From contig NZ_CP016948.1 of assembly GCF_001642805.2 (NCBI RefSeq), forward strand, positions 1,922,001 through 1,986,000: 64,000 nt of DNA. The letters run 5' to 3'. The translations under genes were made by a program, and so were the position numbers. Shown here piece after piece: positions 34,020 through 44,262 of the stretch. The DNA is from Serratia surfactantfaciens. GTDB taxonomy: Bacteria; Pseudomonadota; Gammaproteobacteria; Enterobacterales; Enterobacteriaceae. Within the stretch, counting starts at the first letter, position 1. Each line of letters begins with the position of its first letter. Under the pieces are notes generated by a model. The model made no database searches. It was not told where the DNA came from and worked only from the letters and a program-made list of their open reading frames with translations.

Positions 34020-36125
34020 ATGGCTCGCACCACCCCTATCGAACGTTACCGCAATATCGGCATCTCCGCGCACATCGATGCCGGCAAGACCACCACCACC
34101 GAGCGGATTCTGTTTTACACCGGGGTCAGCCACAAGCTGGGTGAAGTGCATGACGGCGCGGCGACCATGGACTGGATGGCGCAGGAACAAGAACGCGGCA
34201 TCACCATCACCTCGGCGGCCACGACCTGCTTCTGGAACGGCATGCAGCATAATTATCCGCAGCACCGCATCAATATCATCGACACCCCCGGGCACGTCGA
34301 TTTCACCATTGAAGTGGAGCGCTCGATGCGCGTGCTGGACGGCGCCGTGATGGTTTACGACTCGGTGGGCGGCGTGCAGCCGCAGTCGGAAACCGTCTGG
34401 CGCCAGGCCAATAAATACAAAGTGCCGCGGCTGGCGTTCGTTAACAAGATGGACCGCATCGGCGCGGACTTTTTCCGCGTGCGCAAAATGATGATCGAGC
34501 GCCTGAAAGCCAACCCGGTGCCGATCGTTATCCCGATTGGCGCCGAAGATCACTTCAGCGGCGTGGTGGATTTGGTGCGGATGAAGGCCATTCTGTGGGA
34601 CGAGGCCTCGCAGGGCATGAACTTCAGCTTCGAAGAGATCCCGGCCGACCTTCGCGACTCGGCGCAGGAATGGCGTGAAAACATGATTGAGGCCGCCGCC
34701 GAAGCTTCGGAAGAATTGATGGAGAAATACCTCAATCAGGTGCCGCTGAGTGAAGAGGAGATCGTTCACGGGCTGCGGGTGCGCACCGTCGCCGGTGAAA
34801 TCCAGCCGATGCTGTGCGGCTCGGCGTTCCGCAACAAAGGGGTCCAGCGCATGCTGGACGCGGTGATCGAACTGATGCCCTCGCCGCTCGACGTGCCGCC
34901 GATGGAAGGCCACGGCGAACACGATGAAATCATCACCCGCAAAGCCGACGACAACGAGAAATTCTCGGCGCTGGCGTTCAAACTGATGACCGATCCGTTC
35001 GTCGGCCAGCTGACCTTCGTGCGCGTCTACTCTGGGGTGCTGGCCAAAGGCAGCAGCGTTTACAACCCAATCAAGGGCAAAAAGGAGCGTATCGGTCGCA
35101 TCGTGCAGATGCACGCCAACGATCGTAAGGACATCGACGAACTGCACGCCGGCGACATCGCCGCCTGCGTCGGCCTGAAGGACGTCACCACCGGCGATAC
35201 GCTGTGCGATCCCGGCGCCATCATCACGCTGGAGCGCATGACCTTCCCTGAACCGGTGATCGCCCAGGCGATCGAGCCGAAGACCAAGGGCGACCAGGAG
35301 AAAATGGGCATCGCGCTGCAACGCCTCTCTTCAGAGGATCCGTCGTTCCGTGTGCGCACCGATGAAGAGTCCGGCCAGACCATCATCTACGGCATGGGCG
35401 AGCTGCACCTGGAGATTATCGTCGATCGCATGCGCCGCGAATTCGGGGTGGAGACCACCACCGGCAAGCCGCAGGTGTCGTACCGCGAAACCATCCGCAA
35501 ACGGGTGGCCGACGTGGAAGGCAAGTTCGTGCGCCAATCCGGCGGCAAGGGGCAATACGGCCACGTGGTGCTGACCGTCGAGCCGAACGAACCCGGCAAG
35601 GGCTTCGAGTTCTTCGATGAGATCAAGGGCGGCGTCATTCCGGGCGAGTTTATCCCGGCGGTGAAAAAAGGCGTGCTCGAGGCGCTGAACAACGGCGTGC
35701 TGGCCGGTTACCAGGTAGTGGACGTCAAGGTGCACCTGACCTTCGGTTCTTACCATGACGTCGACTCGTCGGAACAGGCGTTTCGCATGGCGGCGATCTT
35801 CGGTTTCAAGGAAGCCTGCCGCCTGGCAGATCCGGTGATCCTGGAACCCATCATGTCGGTGGAGGTGGAAACGCCGGAGGATTACGCCGGCAACGTGATG
35901 GGCGACCTCTCCTCACGCCGTGGGCTGGTGCAGGGCATGGAAGAGATCCCGGGCGGCGGCGGCAAGGAGATCCGCGCCAAGGTGCCGCTTTCCGAGATGT
36001 TCGGTTACTCGACCACCCTGCGTTCGATGTCGCAGGGCCGTGCCACCTACACCATGGAATTCAGCCACTACGCCGAAGCGCCGCGCAACGTGGCCGAAGA
36101 GATCATTCACCACAGCAAGCGTTAA
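34020..36125 (+). CDS. Elongation factor G paralog
   Basis: A 701-aa translational GTPase of the EF-G family, here as a single gene outside a str operon (no rpsL, rpsG or tuf nearby), so it is almost certainly a second copy. GTPase motifs are [13 protein letters not shown] (G1), DTPGHVDF (G3), NKMDRIG (G4) and [10 protein letters not shown] (G5). Domains II to V follow in order, with domain IV carrying GQYGHVVL and the tip loop. The length equals normal EF-G. It might specialise in translocation, recycling or stress conditions; sequence alone does not say. AAAGG lies before the ATG. A short leader-like frame and hairpin precede it. Confidence 0.9.
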   Translation: MARTTPIERYRNIGISAHIDAGKTTTTERILFYTGVSHKLGEVHDGAATMDWMAQEQERGITITSAATTCFWNGMQHNYPQHRINIIDTPGHVDFTIEVERSMRVLDGAVMVYDSVGGVQPQSETVWRQANKYKVPRLAFVNKMDRIGADFFRVRKMMIERLKANPVPIVIPIGAEDHFSGVVDLVRMKAILWDEASQGMNFSFEEIPADLRDSAQEWRENMIEAAAEASEELMEKYLNQVPLSEEEIVHGLRVRTVAGEIQPMLCGSAFRNKGVQRMLDAVIELMPSPLDVPPMEGHGEHDEIITRKADDNEKFSALAFKLMTDPFVGQLTFVRVYSGVLAKGSSVYNPIKGKKERIGRIVQMHANDRKDIDELHAGDIAACVGLKDVTTGDTLCDPGAIITLERMTFPEPVIAQAIEPKTKGDQEKMGIALQRLSSEDPSFRVRTDEESGQTIIYGMGELHLEIIVDRMRREFGVETTTGKPQVSYRETIRKRVADVEGKFVRQSGGKGQYGHVVLTVEPNEPGKGFEFFDEIKGGVIPGEFIPAVKKGVLEALNNGVLAGYQVVDVKVHLTFGSYHDVDSSEQAFRMAAIFGFKEACRLADPVILEPIMSVEVETPEDYAGNVMGDLSSRRGLVQGMEEIPGGGGKEIRAKVPLSEMFGYSTTLRSMSQGRATYTMEFSHYAEAPRNVAEEIIHHSKR

Positions 36126-36152
36126 TCCTCACGCCCGCCTTCATGGCGGGCG

Positions 36153-37121
36153 TCACCCCTGCTTTTCCTCCAGCGCCACCACCATCGGCTGCGGTTTGAT
36201 GCGCATGGCGTACACCACGCCGGCGATCAGGCAGACAATGCCGGCCAGCGTCAGCAGCGGCGGCCAGGTCTGGCGCAGCAGAAAGGTATAGGCCAACCCC
36301 GCCAAAATTTCGAACACGATGAGCGGCCCCACCAACACCGTCGGCAGCCGCTGGCTGGCTTCGTTCCAGCACAGCGCCCCCAGCCAGGAGCAGAACACGC
36401 CGATGATCAGCATCAGCGGAATAAACACCTCGGGGCGCGGGCCGAACGGCAAGGCGAACGCCGGTTCGCTCAGCGCCAGCTGGCCGCAGACCGCCAGATA
36501 GCCCAGCAGCGCCAGCGGCAACGTCGCCAGCCCCTGCGCCGTGGCCCAGGTGGCCGGCCGCTGCGCCGGATTCTCCCGCAGCCAGCGTGAATTCCGCAGC
36601 GGGAACCAGGTCCAGCACGCTACTGCCAGCAACGCCAGCCCGAGGCCGCTGAGATAACGCCAGCCGTCGATCGTTTGCGCGTTGCTGCTCAACTCGGCGA
36701 CGTTCACGCACGCCAACCCGCAGACGATCAGCAGCAGCGCCGGCGCCAGCTTGCCCCAGGCCAGCCGCCCGTCATGCCGGCCGTAAAACAGGTTGGCGCA
36801 GATGGCGATCACCACCGGCAAAGTGCCGATGATCATGGTCGAGACCGGTGCGCCGGTGCGCTGAATGGCGCTGGCCAAACACAGGTAGTACAGCAGATTG
36901 CCGATGGCCGTCAGCTTGAGCGCCTCCAGCCAATCCTGGCGCCGCAGCTTGCGCAGGCGACGGCGATCGAACCAGGCCAGCGGCAAGGTGATCAACCCAA
37001 AGGCCAGATAGCGCCCGGTAGACTGCAACGCGGCGGGATAATCCGGCACCAGCAGCGGGCCGACGAAAATCAGGCCCCACATCAGCCCGGCGGCCAGGGC
37101 AAATACAACGCCAATGAACAT
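36153..37121 (-). CDS. DMT-superfamily exporter (EamA-like)
   Basis: A 322-aa inner-membrane protein with ten predicted segments of the drug/metabolite transporter superfamily, beginning MFIGVVFALAAGLMWGLIFVGP. The two EamA halves show the duplicated layout. Substrates of such proteins include amino acids and toxic metabolites; nothing is known for this one. It is co-directional with an AraC regulator gene that ends 98 nt upstream, its most likely controller. A GGAG site precedes the start. Confidence 0.82.
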   Translation of the reverse strand: MFIGVVFALAAGLMWGLIFVGPLLVPDYPAALQSTGRYLAFGLITLPLAWFDRRRLRKLRRQDWLEALKLTAIGNLLYYLCLASAIQRTGAPVSTMIIGTLPVVIAICANLFYGRHDGRLAWGKLAPALLLIVCGLACVNVAELSSNAQTIDGWRYLSGLGLALLAVACWTWFPLRNSRWLRENPAQRPATWATAQGLATLPLALLGYLAVCGQLALSEPAFALPFGPRPEVFIPLMLIIGVFCSWLGALCWNEASQRLPTVLVGPLIVFEILAGLAYTFLLRQTWPPLLTLAGIVCLIAGVVYAMRIKPQPMVVALEEKQG

Positions 37122-37219
37122 AATGACTCCGACAAACGGCCGGTGCGGCCAACCCGCCCGACAAGACAGCGGCAGAGTAGCGAGAACGCGGGGAGGAATG
37201 ATTGTAGCAGGTTGCTGTT

Positions 37220-38047
37220 TTAGCCCAATTTCACCTGTTTCTGGAAGCGCACCGGCGTGACGCCGTAACGGTTGGCGAACGCGCGCGTCAGATGTGCCTG
37301 ATCGGTCAACCCCGCCGCCGCCGCCACCTGAGCGGCGGGCATGCCGCGCTCCAGCATGCGTTTGGCCTGCGACAGCCGGATCGCCATCAGCATCTGCTGC
37401 GGCGAGACGTGATATTCGGCCTTGAACTTGCGCTGGAAATGGTAGGGGCTGAGCGAGACCAGATCGGCCAGTTGGTGGAGGGTTACGGCCTCGGCGTAAT
37501 TATCGTGCAGGTAGCTTTTCACCACGTCGAAACGGTGCGACGCCTCGGCTTTGTGTCGTTGCCCGGTGCGGATATGCGGTTGCAGCAACTCGACCACCTC
37601 CAGCAGCAGGCCGTCGAGCGTAAGCGGATCCTCGGTTTGCCACAGCGCGGCGAGAATGACCGACAGACGCTGCGCCGCCCGCGGATCGTGGCGCACCGCA
37701 TCGGTAAACCACTGGCTCCGATCGCCGGACAGCTGCTCCAGCGCCTCGGGCGCCAGATAGAGCATGCGGTAACACCAACCGCCCGGCGTTTCGGCTTCGC
37801 CGGTGTGCAGCTCGTCCGGGTTCATCAGCACCAACGCCCCAGGCGCCGCCAAATGCTGCGCGCCGCGATAGCGGAAACGCTCGGCTCCGGTATCCACGGT
37901 GCCGATGGCGAAGGCGTCATGGGTATGCGGCTCGAAGGCATAGCGCTCAATGTGCGCCTGATAGAGTTCGACGCCGGGCAGATGCGACAAATGCCGAAAC
38001 TGCGCGCAATCCTTCTCGAACGGAAACTGTTGTGGAACCCCTTGCAC
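37220..38047 (-). CDS. AraC-family regulator with cupin sensor
   Basis: A 275-aa regulator. The N-terminal part is an AraC-type cupin (about residues 15-95, with HTHDAFAIGTVDTG), and two helix-turn-helix motifs lie at the C-terminus (about 185-270, SLSPYHFQRKFKAEYHVSPQQML and AAGLTDQAHLTRAFANRYGVTP). It starts with GTG at 38047, supported by AGGAGG just upstream. Regulators of this shape are usually encoded next to LysE- or EamA-type exporters, and the EamA gene downstream fits. Confidence 0.88.
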   Translation of the reverse strand: MQGVPQQFPFEKDCAQFRHLSHLPGVELYQAHIERYAFEPHTHDAFAIGTVDTGAERFRYRGAQHLAAPGALVLMNPDELHTGEAETPGGWCYRMLYLAPEALEQLSGDRSQWFTDAVRHDPRAAQRLSVILAALWQTEDPLTLDGLLLEVVELLQPHIRTGQRHKAEASHRFDVVKSYLHDNYAEAVTLHQLADLVSLSPYHFQRKFKAEYHVSPQQMLMAIRLSQAKRMLERGMPAAQVAAAAGLTDQAHLTRAFANRYGVTPVRFQKQVKLG

Positions 38048-38244
38048 CCGACCTCCTCGTCCGTGCTGACAATCTGCTCAGCATAGCCAAAACATCGCCG
38101 ATTGAGTAGCTGCCCTGGTCCTTTCGTGCCCCTTGCCTGGACGATCGCCGCCATTCGGCGTAGGGTTAAAGGTCCCTGTCCCATTCAGGCGTGCCGCATC
38201 GCGAAGCTCATCGGCCCCTGACACTCCGCAAACAAGAGGCAACA

Positions 38245-39678
38245 ATGTATCCGGATACTCAACTGTATATCGACGGACAATGGCGCAACGCGCTGGCCGG
38301 GAAAACCTTGCCGGTCACCAACCCCGCCAACGACGAGGTCATCGGTCAAGTGGCGCACGCCGCCACAGCGGATCTCGATCTGGCGCTGGCCGCCACCGAG
38401 CGCGGATTTAACCTCTGGCGCGACACCGCCGCGCACCAGCGCGCCAACCTGATGCGCAAAGCCGCTGCGTTGCTGCGCGAACGTGCCAACGCCATCGCCG
38501 CCATCATGACGCAGGAACAGGGCAAACCAGTGGCGCAGGCCAAGATTGAAATTCTCAACGCCGCCGATGTCATCGACTGGTTCGCCGGCGAAGCCACCCG
38601 CACCTACGGGCAGATCATTCCGTCCCGCGCCCGCGACGTGCAGCAGCAAACCCTCAAGCTGCCGGTCGGCCCGGTGGCCGCCTTCACGCCGTGGAACTTC
38701 CCGATCAACCAGATCGTGCGCAAGCTGTCCGCCGCGCTGGCGGCGGGTTGTTCCATCATCGTCAAAGGCCCGGAAGAAACCCCGGCCTCCCCGGCTGAGC
38801 TGATTAAAGCCTTCGCCGACGCCGGTATTCCTGCCGGGGTGATCGCGCTGGTGTACGGCACCCCGGCGGAAATCTCGGAATACCTGATCCCGCATCCGAC
38901 CATTCGCAAGATCTCCTTCACCGGCTCCACCCGCGTGGGCAAACATCTGGCGGCGTTGGCCGGCCAGCATATGAAAAAGGCCACCATGGAACTGGGCGGT
39001 CATGCGCCGGTGCTGGTCTTCGACGACGCCGATCTCGACGCGGCGGCCAAAGAGCTGGCGCAGTCGAAGCTCCGCAACGCCGGCCAGGTCTGCATCGCCC
39101 CGACCCGTTTCCTGATCCAGCAAGGCGTTTATGAGGCCTTCGTGGAGAAATTCACCGCCGCGGTGCGTGAACTCAAACTCGGCAACGGGCTGGAAGACGG
39201 CGTGACGATGGGGCCGATGGTGCTGGGCCGCAGCGTCGACAATATCGAAGCGCTGGTGCAGGACGCCATCGCCCACGGAGCGAAAGCTTGCACCGGCGGC
39301 AAGCGCGTGGCGGGCAAAGGCAACTTCTTCGAGCCGACGGTGCTGCGCGACGTGCCGCTGAGCGCACGCGCCATGTCGGAAGAGCCGTTTGGCCCGGTCG
39401 CCCTGCTGCGTCCGTTCGCCACCTATGAAGAGGCGATCGCCGAAGCCAACCGCCTGCCGTACGGGCTGGCCGCCTACGCTTACAGCCGCAACATCGCCAC
39501 CGTCAATGCGCTGGGGCGCGACGTGGAGAGCGGCATGCTGAGCATCAACCACATCGGTTTCGGCCTGCCGGAAACGCCGTTTGGCGGCGTGAAAGACTCC
39601 GGCCACGGCACTGAAGGCGGCAGCGAAGCGATCGAGTCCTACCTGGAAACCCGCTTCGTCACCGTCTCCGGCCGTTAA
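38245..39678 (+). CDS. NAD(P)-dependent aldehyde dehydrogenase
   Basis: A 477-aa aldehyde dehydrogenase, closest by eye to the succinate-semialdehyde dehydrogenase (GabD/Sad) group. The catalytic cysteine is C283 in GQVCIAPTR, the general base E249 in MELGGHAP, and the coenzyme loop FTGSTRVGK is present. The ATG at 38245 follows an AGAGG site; an upstream in-frame extension is not needed. It is divergent from the AraC gene, and no gab or related transporter is adjacent. Its terminator follows directly. Confidence 0.87.
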   Translation: MYPDTQLYIDGQWRNALAGKTLPVTNPANDEVIGQVAHAATADLDLALAATERGFNLWRDTAAHQRANLMRKAAALLRERANAIAAIMTQEQGKPVAQAKIEILNAADVIDWFAGEATRTYGQIIPSRARDVQQQTLKLPVGPVAAFTPWNFPINQIVRKLSAALAAGCSIIVKGPEETPASPAELIKAFADAGIPAGVIALVYGTPAEISEYLIPHPTIRKISFTGSTRVGKHLAALAGQHMKKATMELGGHAPVLVFDDADLDAAAKELAQSKLRNAGQVCIAPTRFLIQQGVYEAFVEKFTAAVRELKLGNGLEDGVTMGPMVLGRSVDNIEALVQDAIAHGAKACTGGKRVAGKGNFFEPTVLRDVPLSARAMSEEPFGPVALLRPFATYEEAIAEANRLPYGLAAYAYSRNIATVNALGRDVESGMLSINHIGFGLPETPFGGVKDSGHGTEGGSEAIESYLETRFVTVSGR

Positions 39679-39701
39679 TCGCGTGTCTGATGAATAGCCA
39701 A

Positions 39702-39728
39702 AAGCCCCGCAATGCGGGGCTTTTTTTT
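39702..39728 (+). terminator. Aldehyde dehydrogenase terminator
   Basis: AAGCCCCGC and GCGGGGCTT pair with loop AAT, followed by eight T. The T-tract touches the stop codon of the convergent hydrolase gene. Confidence 0.95.
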
Positions 39729-40629
39729 ACTCGCAAGCCAGCTCGAACAGCCGTCGTGCCGCCGGGGTCAGCCCCAGCATGTGAATGCAGGCATGCACCA
39801 GGCCCGGCAATCGTTCGCAGCGTACCGGCACGCCTGCCTCGCGCAGCCGCTGCGCATACTGCTCGGCCTCATCGCGCAGCGGATCATATTCGCAGCTCAG
39901 GATGGTGGCCGGCGGCAACCCGCGCAGCGTGGCGGCATGCAGCGGTTCGCCGTAGGGTTCGCGTCGCTGGGCCAGATACTGCTGCCAACAAAATACCATC
40001 GCGGCGCGCGTCAGAAAGTGCCCCTCGGCGAACTCACGATAGCTGGTCGTCGCCATCTCGCGGCTGAGCGCCGGATACAGCAGCAGCTGACGTTCAATGT
40101 GCGGGCCGCCACGATCCCGCGCCAGCTGCGCAACCGCTGCCGCCAGATTGCCCCCGGCGCTGTCGCCGCCCACCGCCAGGCGCTCAGCGTCAATCCCTAA
40201 CTGCGGCGCCTGTTGCGCAGCCCAACAGAGCGCCTGATAGACATCTTCCAGCGGCTGCGGAAAAGGAAACTCCGGCGCCAGCCGATAATCGACCGACAGG
40301 ATCACCCGGCCGGTGGCGTTAGCCAGCGCCTGGCAGGGCCGATCGTACAGCGCCAGCGAACCGAGGCACCAGCCGCCGCCGTGGGCGAACAGCATCGCCG
40401 GCTGCGCAGCGGCGTGCCTTTCCCCGGCAGGAAAATAAGCGCGCAGCGCAATCCGATGTCCGTCGGTGGCAACCAGCGTAAAATCCCTGACCCCGCCACT
40501 CGGTTCCGCCTCGCCCTGTAGCTGACGCAAACCGGTTTCCGTGGCCGCGCGCATTTCCGCCAGCGAAGCGGGTGGCGGTGCGTCTGCCGATGCCGTCAGA
40601 AAGGCGGCGATGCGTTCATCAAGCGGCAT
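39727..40629 (-). CDS. HSL-family alpha/beta hydrolase (esterase)
   Basis: A 300-aa carboxylesterase of the hormone-sensitive-lipase group. The family motif HGGGWCLGS lies at about residues 82-90, the nucleophile serine is in GDSAGGN, the acid in SCEYDPLRDEA and the histidine in GLVHACIHM. It probably hydrolyses short-chain esters or lactones. Its start overlaps the stop of the upstream hydrolase gene by 11 nt, so the two are in one operon with the isomerase-like gene before them. GGGAGA precedes the ATG. Confidence 0.88.
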   Translation of the reverse strand: MPLDERIAAFLTASADAPPPASLAEMRAATETGLRQLQGEAEPSGGVRDFTLVATDGHRIALRAYFPAGERHAAAQPAMLFAHGGGWCLGSLALYDRPCQALANATGRVILSVDYRLAPEFPFPQPLEDVYQALCWAAQQAPQLGIDAERLAVGGDSAGGNLAAAVAQLARDRGGPHIERQLLLYPALSREMATTSYREFAEGHFLTRAAMVFCWQQYLAQRREPYGEPLHAATLRGLPPATILSCEYDPLRDEAEQYAQRLREAGVPVRCERLPGLVHACIHMLGLTPAARRLFELACE

Positions 40630-41512
40630 GCTGTTCTCCCGCCAGGAACGGCGTAATCAGTGCGATAAACGCCTCATGACACTCCTCGGTGATGAAATGG
40701 CCGCAGCCGGCGACCGTTTCACCCCGCAGATCGCACGCATTGCCCTGCAACGTCGTCAACGGCGCGTCACCGGTGGCGTGCTCCGCCCCCACGGTCAGCA
40801 CCGGCATCGCCAAGGGCGTGGCGGCGCGCAGTCGGTTCTGGCGAACGGTCTCCGGGATCGCGCGATAATAATCGAATCCGGCGCGCAATCCGCCCGGCGC
40901 CGAATAGGCGGCGATATACACCTCCGCCGCCACCCGATCGCGCCGGTAGGACCAGCGGTTGAAGATATAACCGAGATACTCCCGTTCACGCCCCTGGGTC
41001 AGGGTCTCCGGCAAATCCGCCAGCTGGTTGAACATGAAATGCCACAGGAAGATGTTCTCCTCCGGCGCAACGAAAATCGGCGGCGGCGGCGCCAGGCCAG
41101 GGATTACCGCCTCCGTCAGCACCAGGCGCTCCACCGCCTGCGGGAAATCGCTCGCCATGGCATAACCGACCCACATGCCGATGTCGTGGCCGACCAGTTG
41201 GTAGCGTTCATGGCCCAGTTGCGCCATCATCGCGTGCAACGCCGCGCCGACGCTGCCGGTGTCATAGCCGCCGACGGGCCTGTCCGAATCGCCGATGCCC
41301 GGCGGATCGACGGCGATCGCCTGAAAACCGGCCGCTGCCAGGGCACGCATCACATGGCGCCAGGTGTACCAGGTTTGCGGCCAGCCGGGGATCAGCAGCA
41401 CCGGCCGCCCTTCACCGGCTATCACGCAGTGGATACGTTGGCCATTGACCTGGGTATAGACGTGTTCCGCCCCGAGATCCTGCAACAGGATCTCGTTTTC
41501 TTGTTGTTTCAT
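40619..41512 (-). CDS. Alpha/beta hydrolase, epoxide-hydrolase-like (Asp nucleophile)
   Basis: A 297-aa hydrolase whose nucleophile elbow reads GHDIG, so the nucleophile is Asp, as in epoxide hydrolases and haloalkane dehalogenases. The oxyanion block is LIPGWPQTWYTW, and the family motif DPPGIGDSD follows. The late histidine is in GCGHFITEE. The ATG at 41512 has AGGGAGT upstream; a longer frame would lack family likeness. It lies 25 nt after the isomerase-like gene and overlaps the esterase gene. Confidence 0.88.
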   Translation of the reverse strand: MKQQENEILLQDLGAEHVYTQVNGQRIHCVIAGEGRPVLLIPGWPQTWYTWRHVMRALAAAGFQAIAVDPPGIGDSDRPVGGYDTGSVGAALHAMMAQLGHERYQLVGHDIGMWVGYAMASDFPQAVERLVLTEAVIPGLAPPPPIFVAPEENIFLWHFMFNQLADLPETLTQGREREYLGYIFNRWSYRRDRVAAEVYIAAYSAPGGLRAGFDYYRAIPETVRQNRLRAATPLAMPVLTVGAEHATGDAPLTTLQGNACDLRGETVAGCGHFITEECHEAFIALITPFLAGEQHAA

Positions 41513-41537
41513 GGGGTGACTCCCTGAAGAGTTAGGC

Positions 41538-42593
41538 TCAGCGAATGCCGAGCAAGGCATTGATCTGCTGTGGGTTGACCGGCGCACCGGCGAAGTCATC
41601 GAACACTTTGTCGGTGACATGGATGATGCGATCGCGAATGAAGGCCGCGCCTTCGCGCGCGCCGTCCTGCGGGTTTTTCAGGCAGCACTCCCACTCCAGT
41701 GTCGCCCACCCCTGATAGCCGTACTGCGTCAGCCGGGAAAATATGCCGTTGAAATCGACCTGGCCGTCGCCCAGCGAGCGGAAGCGGCCGGCGCGATCGG
41801 TCCAGGATTGATAGCCGCCGTAAATGCCCTGCCGACCGGTCGGATTGAACTCGGCGTCCTTGACGTGGAACATGCCGATAACGTCCTTATAAATATCGAT
41901 AAACTCCAGATAGTTCAGCTGTTGCAACACCATGTGGCTCGGATCGAACAGCACCCGGCAACGTGGGTGGTGGCCGACGCGTTCCAGAAACATCTCGTAG
42001 GTCACGCCGTCATGCAGATCTTCACTCGGGTGAATTTCGTAGCACAGGTTGATGCCCTGCTCGTCGCAGGCGTTGAGCACCGGCAGCCAGCGTTTGGCCA
42101 GCTCGCCGAACGCGGTGTCGATCAGCCCGGCCGGGCGCTGCGGGAACGGGAACAGATAGGGCCAGGCCAGCGAACCGGAAAAAGTGCCCAGTTCAGTGAG
42201 CCCGAGCCGCGCCGAGGCTTTTACCGCCAACAGCATTTGCTGCCGCGCCCACTCGCTGCGCGCGTTGGCATCGCCGTGCAACGCCGGCGGCGCGAAGCTG
42301 TCGCACAGCGCATCGTAAGCCGGGTGCACCGCCATCAGTTGACCGAAAATATGGCTGGTCAGTTCGCTGACCACCAACCCATGCTCCGCCAACATGCCGG
42401 TCAGATCGTCGCAGTAGGTCTGGCTTTGCGCAGCGGTGGCCACGTCGAATAAACGCCGATCCCAGGCCGGGATCTGCAACGCGCTAAAACCGGTCTGCGC
42501 CGCCCACTCGGCAATGGCGGGCAGGCTGTTGAACGGCGCCGCGTCATCGCTGAATTGCGCGAGATGCAGGCTTGGACCTTTGAGGGTTTTCAT
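41538..42593 (-). CDS. Sugar phosphate isomerase/epimerase-like TIM barrel
   Basis: A 351-aa protein of the xylose-isomerase-like TIM barrel family (AP_endonuc_2 / IolE-IolI group). The metal-ligand acidic and His residues sit in LCYEIHPSEDL, LFDPSHMVLQQ, FHVKDAEF and LEWECC. The reaction is likely an isomerisation or epimerisation of a sugar or inositol derivative. AGGAG lies before the ATG. It is the first of three genes with two hydrolases, divergent from a TetR-family regulator. Confidence 0.83.
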   Translation of the reverse strand: MKTLKGPSLHLAQFSDDAAPFNSLPAIAEWAAQTGFSALQIPAWDRRLFDVATAAQSQTYCDDLTGMLAEHGLVVSELTSHIFGQLMAVHPAYDALCDSFAPPALHGDANARSEWARQQMLLAVKASARLGLTELGTFSGSLAWPYLFPFPQRPAGLIDTAFGELAKRWLPVLNACDEQGINLCYEIHPSEDLHDGVTYEMFLERVGHHPRCRVLFDPSHMVLQQLNYLEFIDIYKDVIGMFHVKDAEFNPTGRQGIYGGYQSWTDRAGRFRSLGDGQVDFNGIFSRLTQYGYQGWATLEWECCLKNPQDGAREGAAFIRDRIIHVTDKVFDDFAGAPVNPQQINALLGIR

Positions 42594-42607
42594 CGTAAAC
42601 TCCTATT

Positions 42608-42625
42608 AGTTGTCGATTGACAAAC
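42608..42625. promoter_or_regulatory. Candidate operator of the TetR-type regulator
   Basis: TTGTCGATTGACAA (42610-42623) is an inverted repeat of TTGTC/GACAA with 4 nt between, in the divergent promoter region and near the isomerase gene start. Confidence 0.5.
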
Positions 42626-42733
42626 AATAGAAGCAAAGCTTGGCGACCGCAAGCGAAATTTATAAAGGCATTGGTATTCCCGCCGATTTAAGCGATCCTA
42701 TGTCGCTGAATGGCAGGTAAATTGGAGCAGCGA

Positions 42734-43327
42734 ATGGCAGGCAGACCGCGCGAGTTCGATCGCGAACAGGCACTCTTGAAGGCGCGAAACTTATTCTGGC
42801 GGCAGGGTTACGAAGGCACCTCGATGTCGGATCTGGTGGCGGAGCTGGGCATTGCTTCCGCCCGCATCTACAAAGCGTTTGGTTCCAAAGAGCAGCTGTT
42901 CCGCGAGGCGATCGCCAGTTACGAAACCGCAGAAGGCGGCTTTGCCGATCGCGCCTTCGCGCAGGAAAGCGGCATTCGGCCGGCGATCAAACGCCTGCTG
43001 GAAGATGCCGTGCGGCTCTATAGCCGGCCGGATCTGCCGCAGGGCTGCATGGTGGTCTCCTCCGCCGCCAGCGTCAGCGCAGAAAACGACGGGCTCAAAG
43101 TCTGGCTGGCAGAGCACCGGCTGCAGCGCACGCAGCAAATCGTCGAACGGCTGCGCCAGGCGGTGCAAACCGGCGAACTGCCGGCCGACACCGACGCCGA
43201 CAGCCTGGGGGACTATTTCGCCGTCTTCCTTCACGGCTTGTCGATTCAAGCCCGTGACGGCGTCACGCAAGCGCGGTTGTTGGCCGCGGTCACGGTGGCG
43301 CTCACGGCTTTAGATAGCCGTGTTTGA
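42734..43327 (+). CDS. TetR-family transcription regulator
   Basis: A 197-aa regulator. The helix-turn-helix region is TSMSDLVAELGIASARIYKAFGSK (about residues 29-52), typical of the AcrR/TetR type, with a ligand-binding C-terminal part (TetR_C_16-like). The ATG at 42734 with GGAG upstream is preferred over an ATG eight codons earlier. It is divergent from the isomerase-hydrolase operon and is its likely repressor. Confidence 0.88.
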   Translation: MAGRPREFDREQALLKARNLFWRQGYEGTSMSDLVAELGIASARIYKAFGSKEQLFREAIASYETAEGGFADRAFAQESGIRPAIKRLLEDAVRLYSRPDLPQGCMVVSSAASVSAENDGLKVWLAEHRLQRTQQIVERLRQAVQTGELPADTDADSLGDYFAVFLHGLSIQARDGVTQARLLAAVTVALTALDSRV

Positions 43328-43346
43328 TCGATCCTCAGGCGCGCCT

Positions 43347-44252
43347 TTATGTGGGCACGAATGGCGGTGAAGGAACCGCGTTTGTGACAAAATCTGCGAC
43401 GTGAGGATTAGTATTTTCCGGCTTATGAATCAAAGCAACCTGATACGGGATCTGCCCTTCACTGAGCCGGCAAAAAGAAACGTTTACCCAACCGCTTTTT
43501 TGCATGAATTCAGGGACCAGGCTAACTCCTAATCCCGAAGCAACCAAACCGACGAGGGTCTCCATCTGCACGGCTCGCTGAACAACATCAGGAACAAATC
43601 CTGCCTCTTCACAGGCCTTCATAATAGAGCGATAAAGACCTGGCCCTTCCTGCTCCGGAAACAATACCCATGGCTCCCCGGCCAGAGCAGAAAGCGACAG
43701 AGTGCCGCGGGTTCCGGCAGGATGTTTACTCGGCAAAACGGCAATTAACGGGCAGCTAAAAAATTGATGGCAGGACAGTTTTTGTATGGCGTATTCAGGA
43801 ACAGGTAAAACCGCAATGCCAACGTCAAGCGTGTCTTCCAATAGGTTCACGACCTGCCGCGCGGTGGTCATTTCTTTCAGTTCAAGGACAACCTCCGGAC
43901 AGGAAAAGTGAAAACGGGCGATCATTTCGGGAAGCAAATGTCTGACGGCGGAGGCTACAAAACCGATGCGCAAAGCCCCCGTCATTCCCTGACCGGCGCG
44001 TCGTGTCAGCAACATCGACCTTTCCATCTGCATCAGCGTCGCAACCGCTTCTTTCTGTAACACTTTGCCTGCCGGGGTCAGCGCCGTTATACGATTGGTT
44101 CGTTCAAAAAGCCGGGTGCCCAACGCCTCTTCCATATGACGGATCGCAGCGGTAAGGGGCGGCTGAGCCATATGCAGGCGCTCTGCCGCTTTCCTGATAT
44201 TCATGGTCTCCGCAACAGCAAGAAACTGGCGAAGCTGACGCAGGGTGAGCAT
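43347..44252 (-). CDS. LysR-family transcription regulator
   Basis: A 301-aa regulator with an N-terminal winged helix (MLTLRQLRQFLAVAETMNIRKAAERLHMAQPPLTAAIRHME) and a periplasmic-binding-fold effector domain (about 90-300). It is divergent from the exported hydrolase gene at 44359. The gap contains a LysR-type T-N11-A palindrome (44263-44277), so mutual regulation is likely. Composition is slightly less GC-rich than the surroundings. Confidence 0.9.
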   Translation of the reverse strand: MLTLRQLRQFLAVAETMNIRKAAERLHMAQPPLTAAIRHMEEALGTRLFERTNRITALTPAGKVLQKEAVATLMQMERSMLLTRRAGQGMTGALRIGFVASAVRHLLPEMIARFHFSCPEVVLELKEMTTARQVVNLLEDTLDVGIAVLPVPEYAIQKLSCHQFFSCPLIAVLPSKHPAGTRGTLSLSALAGEPWVLFPEQEGPGLYRSIMKACEEAGFVPDVVQRAVQMETLVGLVASGLGVSLVPEFMQKSGWVNVSFCRLSEGQIPYQVALIHKPENTNPHVADFVTNAVPSPPFVPT

Positions 44253-44262
44253 ATCGCGATAC

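Noticed and set aside
33996-35321. 441-codon frame opposite the EF-G paralog
   Set aside because: It is antisense to an intact EF-G gene and has no recognisable domain.
34020-36125. The EF-G gene as a TetM-type ribosomal protection protein paired with the tet genes
   Set aside because: The length, domain order and high similarity to canonical EF-G do not fit TetM/TetO, and the gene lies 32 kb from the tet pair.
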